From Acanthochromis polyacanthus (taxonomy: Eukaryota > Chordata > Actinopteri > Pomacentridae): a DNA stretch of 64,000 nt. Where the stretch lies: NCBI RefSeq assembly GCF_021347895.1, contig NC_067122.1, positions 10,839,983 to 10,903,982 of the forward strand, given 5' to 3'. The notes under the pieces were generated by a model. That model was given only the letters and a program-made list of their open reading frames with translations, had not been told where the DNA came from and did no database searches. Positions within the stretch are counted from its first letter, which is position 1; the number at the start of each line of letters is the position of its first letter. Made by a program: the position numbers and the translations under genes. Positions 61,701-64,000 of this stretch are shown piece after piece.

Positions 61701-62731
61701 TCTGCTTCGCTTCTTGAGGCATTTTATCTCGTTATCACTCTTTTTGTCATTGATGGACACACATGATGAAGGGAGATGTTAAAATCAGCCTTGACCAGAC
61801 ATGCATGTTCAATCCCTCCTTCCAACCGTGCATCGATACAGCTTCCGTACGGCCTCCCTTCCATCTGCTTTTCAACTCTTTAACTGATGACTGTGATACA
61901 AATCAGCTGTACGTAAGCTCTCATCGAGGTTGGCTGAGGTAGCTGGGCGAGTTCACAATTCTGCAGAAAGGGAGAGCGAAAACGATCGAGAAGGAGCATG
62001 ATGTAACATACAACTTCAATGATCACATTCGGTTAGCTCGAAGAAATAAAAAACAGAATGACAAAGGCAGCCTTGTTTTCCTAAATTACAGTTGGGGTTT
62101 CTTATTGCGAGCCACTCTATCCTTATCTGTTGCACTGTATAGTGCAAGGAAGTGTCATACTGAGAAAAAGCAAGCACAGTCAGCAAAATCTCTCTCAATA
62201 AATGCAGGCTAAATATAATTAAAAGCAGCTCCAGCAGCATTACTACTGCCAAGAATCTACAACAGGAAGGTATGAGTTCATTGAGAGCTGCACACAAAGC
62301 ATGTCAACATCTACTCCCCCCCTTTTTTTAAATTCTATTTGCTTTTTCAAGAGAAATGAGATTTTCCCTATTATGACATACAGTATTCCCATTTTCTACA
62401 TTTCAACTGAACAAAAGGAAACATCCACTCTGACATTTTATTACTTCCAAATAACCAATATGGTATTTTGAAAGGCAGAGCTAGAGAGCACTAAGTTAGA
62501 AAAATGGCAATCCAAACCTAAATGTGATTACTATTCACCCCTCTCTGTGCAGATACCCCTCTGGACTGTGAAGTGTCCGTGTGGTCTCCCTGGGGCTTGT
62601 GCAAGGGCAAGTGTGGAGACTCAGGTGTGCAGCACCGCACCCGCTACGTCCTAATGCACCCAGCCAACAATGGAGCAGCCTGCCCCCTGCTGGAGGAAGA
62701 GAGGAAGTGCTTCCAGGACAACTGTTTATGA
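55525..62731 (+). CDS. spon2: spondin-2 (mindin), secreted extracellular matrix protein
   Basis: Join 55525-55759, 56091-56314, 58179-58370, 58926-59112, 62553-62731. All junctions are GT-AG, giving 338 residues plus TGA (human SPON2 is 331). The start ATG has A at -3 and G at +4. Residues 1-30 form a signal peptide with hydrophobic core LGVMMLTLC. The spondin domain runs from about 44 to 240 ([69 protein letters not shown]). A single thrombospondin type 1 repeat spans 282-338, with six cysteines (285, 296, 300, 323, 332, 337) and WSPWGLC, the C-mannosylation-type WxxW motif. Mindin is an integrin ligand and innate-immune matrix protein in mammals. Teleosts have two copies (spon2a/spon2b, the zebrafish mindins); linkage to ctbp1 supports spon2 but does not settle a or b. 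Confidence 0.96.
56091..56314 (+). CDS. spon2: spon2 exon ([14 protein letters not shown] ... EVFARHSY)
   Basis: The acceptor is GTGCTATCAG and the donor GTAAGT. Residues 79-153 cover the middle of the spondin domain, with [15 protein letters not shown] and [17 protein letters not shown]. Confidence 0.95.
56315..58178. other. spon2 intron, nothing recognised
   Basis: A 1.9-kb intron; small open frames only. The preceding intron, 55760-56090, is also plain. Confidence 0.75.
58179..58370 (+). CDS. spon2: spon2 exon ([20 protein letters not shown] ... DKVTQ)
   Basis: The acceptor is CCATCTGCAG and the donor GTCAGT. Sixty-four whole codons. It is the best conserved block of the family: [36 protein letters not shown]. 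Confidence 0.96.
58371..58925. other. spon2 intron, nothing recognised
   Basis: A short intron; the frame 58657-58980 reads into the next exon in the wrong phase. Confidence 0.75.
58926..59112 (+). CDS. spon2: spon2 exon ([20 protein letters not shown] ... EDKLI)
   Basis: The acceptor is CCTCCACAG and the donor GTAAGT. It encodes the end of the spondin domain ([18 protein letters not shown]) and the variable linker to the thrombospondin repeat. Confidence 0.95.
59113..62552. other. last spon2 intron, 3.4 kb
   Basis: Nothing but a 27-base C homopolymer at 61534-61560 stands out. No exon is needed between the spondin and TSR exons. Confidence 0.75.
61534..61560. repeat. C homopolymer, 27 bases
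   Basis: An uninterrupted run of C, so a G run on the transcribed template strand. True length may differ because such runs are assembled poorly. Confidence 0.9.
62553..62731 (+). CDS. spon2: spon2 terminal coding exon (thrombospondin type 1 repeat)
   Basis: The acceptor is CTCTGTGCAG. The exon encodes [20 protein letters not shown], then [20 protein letters not shown] and [20 protein letters not shown], followed by TGA. All six TSR cysteines are present. Confidence 0.95.
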
Positions 62732-62979
62732 CTAGGCCAGGAAAGGAGGGAGAAGAAAGAGAGGAAGGAGAGGAGAGAGAAGAAAGAAAGGAAAGCCAAG
62801 AGAGGGAGGAAGGGACGAAGACGGACGAAGAACAGCAAAAGGTCTGCGATATATTCACATGAGGCATAACTATGACGAACTCGATTCCGTCTCTCCTCCC
62901 TGACCTCTTTCTGTGGAATTGACTCACATACTGATTCATTGTTTGTTAAATTGGGAGAGTCTGACTGCAAAATAACAAA

Positions 62980-62985
62980 AATAAA
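62980..62985 (+). terminator. candidate proximal spon2 poly(A) signal AATAAA
   Basis: It lies about 250 bases after the stop codon. The downstream region is not strongly GT-rich. Confidence 0.35.
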
Positions 62986-63643
62986 TTCTTATCTTCCAAG
63001 TCATACTGATAGATCTGACAGTACTAGAGAGGTGTAGTTTGGCAGAATAGCCATTAGACACCAATTCTGTTTTTGGCAGATTATCAAAACTGTCTGGAGA
63101 TGGAACAATGCTTTTGAACATAGCCATAAACTGAAAACTCATATTCACACTGTAATTGGGTTTGGTCAAAGATCACAGACATTTATTTGCCCACACTGGA
63201 TTAAAACTCCTATTAGCCTTCATCTACAGGATTTGGAGATAAATCCAAATAAATTTCATGTAAGGTCTAAAATCTCTATAGCCAAGAGATACTTAACAGA
63301 AATTCCAAATAATATCAGACTGGGAATTGAAAAAAAAAAAGATGCCTCAGTAGTTCCATGAGTAGACGTAGCGACATGTACAGTCTCCTACACAATGCCG
63401 CATTAAAAACATGTTTACAGACACATTGCAGTTGTTTTCCTGAAGAAAAAGAATATATTTATTGACAGGATTTTAACCTGTAGTGTACAGTATATGAACT
63501 CTGAAAGTAAAAATGTGTATTCCTGTATGTTATTGAGACATTAATTCAACACAGAAAATATGTATTTTGTAAAAAATGGATAAAACACTAAAAATGTACA
63601 AAAAATGTATGTATGTTTTCTGTAACTGTTTTCTGTAAGACTC

Positions 63644-63649
63644 AATAAA
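63644..63649 (+). terminator. candidate distal spon2 poly(A) signal AATAAA
   Basis: It lies about 910 bases after the stop. A T/GT-rich stretch (GACTTTTTACATG, TGTGTTTTCTGT) follows 35-75 bases downstream. Confidence 0.45.
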
Positions 63650-63665
63650 ATGTAAATATATCTAA

Positions 63666-64000
63666 AGAAACGGTCAACTTACTGATGACTTTTTACATGA
63701 GAAAAGACACTGTGTTTTCTGTAAAATGGAAGAGTATGTTTACAGCTTTATTGTGTCACTTTAAATCATTCCTACAATTACAATATTGTTAATAGAATAA
63801 ACATACTTTTTTAGTGCATCTGTTCAATGCCATGTATCACCTCTAAATCATTTGGGCCCGCTTAGATTTGAGGTCCAAACGTATTATTACTAATCCAGGG
63901 GCAGCAGGATCAAATTGAGGGTGGAGCAAAAACCTTTTGACTGCATGGACTCAGGTCAAGTCTCAGTTTTGGATGGGACTCAACCTGATGAAGTGTTGGT
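63666..64000. other. downstream of spon2, nothing recognised
   Basis: A third AATAAA occurs at about 63797; no gene is seen. Confidence 0.5.

Larger units (their letters stand above)
62732..63665 (+). other. spon2: spon2 3' UTR (probable extent)
   Basis: It starts with a purine-rich stretch (62736-62840, for example GGAAAGGAGGGAGAAG). Two AATAAA signals, at 62980 and 63644, offer short and long ends. The short ORFs here have no domain. Confidence 0.5.

Noticed and set aside
62535..62970. Minus-strand and shifted frames over the last spon2 exon
   Set aside because: They overlap the clear TSR-coding frame and the purine-rich UTR, whose complement is Ser/Leu-rich by composition only.

Overview
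The window is vertebrate genomic DNA, almost certainly from a teleost fish. Its genes are split by GT-AG introns. It carries typical fish interspersed repeats: Tc1/mariner relics, LINE 3' ends, a tRNA-headed repeat family ending in GGATGGAT, and long CA, GATA and ATCC microsatellites. Two real protein-coding genes can be supported, both on the + strand. They are the 3' nine coding exons of ctbp1 (C-terminal binding protein 1, 266-17008; the 5' exons lie before the window) and a complete spon2 (spondin-2/mindin, coding 55525-62731, with a probable non-coding first exon near 54191-54310). The same gene order and orientation occurs in human (CTBP1 upstream of SPON2 on 4p16.3), which supports calling the first gene ctbp1 rather than ctbp2.

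Layout: 1-8184 holds eight ctbp1 coding exons in short introns. 8185-16812 is the last ctbp1 intron, most of which is a 7.2-kb palindromic mobile element (9327-16525). The element is bounded by an exact 7-bp direct repeat, TTAATCT. 16813-17008 is the last ctbp1 exon, followed by a long 3' UTR with a possible poly(A) signal at 19676. From about 19.7 to 54.1 kb is a roughly 34-kb intergenic region with no gene I can recognise. It holds a hAT-type MITE, LINE fragments, microsatellites, a 1.6-kb tandem array whose unit looks tRNA-derived (24541-26140), a dead Tc1 element (42167-43642) and a dead mariner element (about 52029-53040). From 54.1 kb to about 63.7 kb is spon2.

The two genes are not an operon and share no obvious pathway: ctbp1 encodes an NAD(H)-sensing nuclear corepressor, spon2 a secreted matrix protein. 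The most notable structures are the giant foldback element, which should give a hairpin of nearly 2.9 kb in ctbp1 pre-mRNA, and the tandem array of units carrying pol III A-box-like and B-box-like motifs. Most other open frames of 60-220 codons are chance or repeat-derived.
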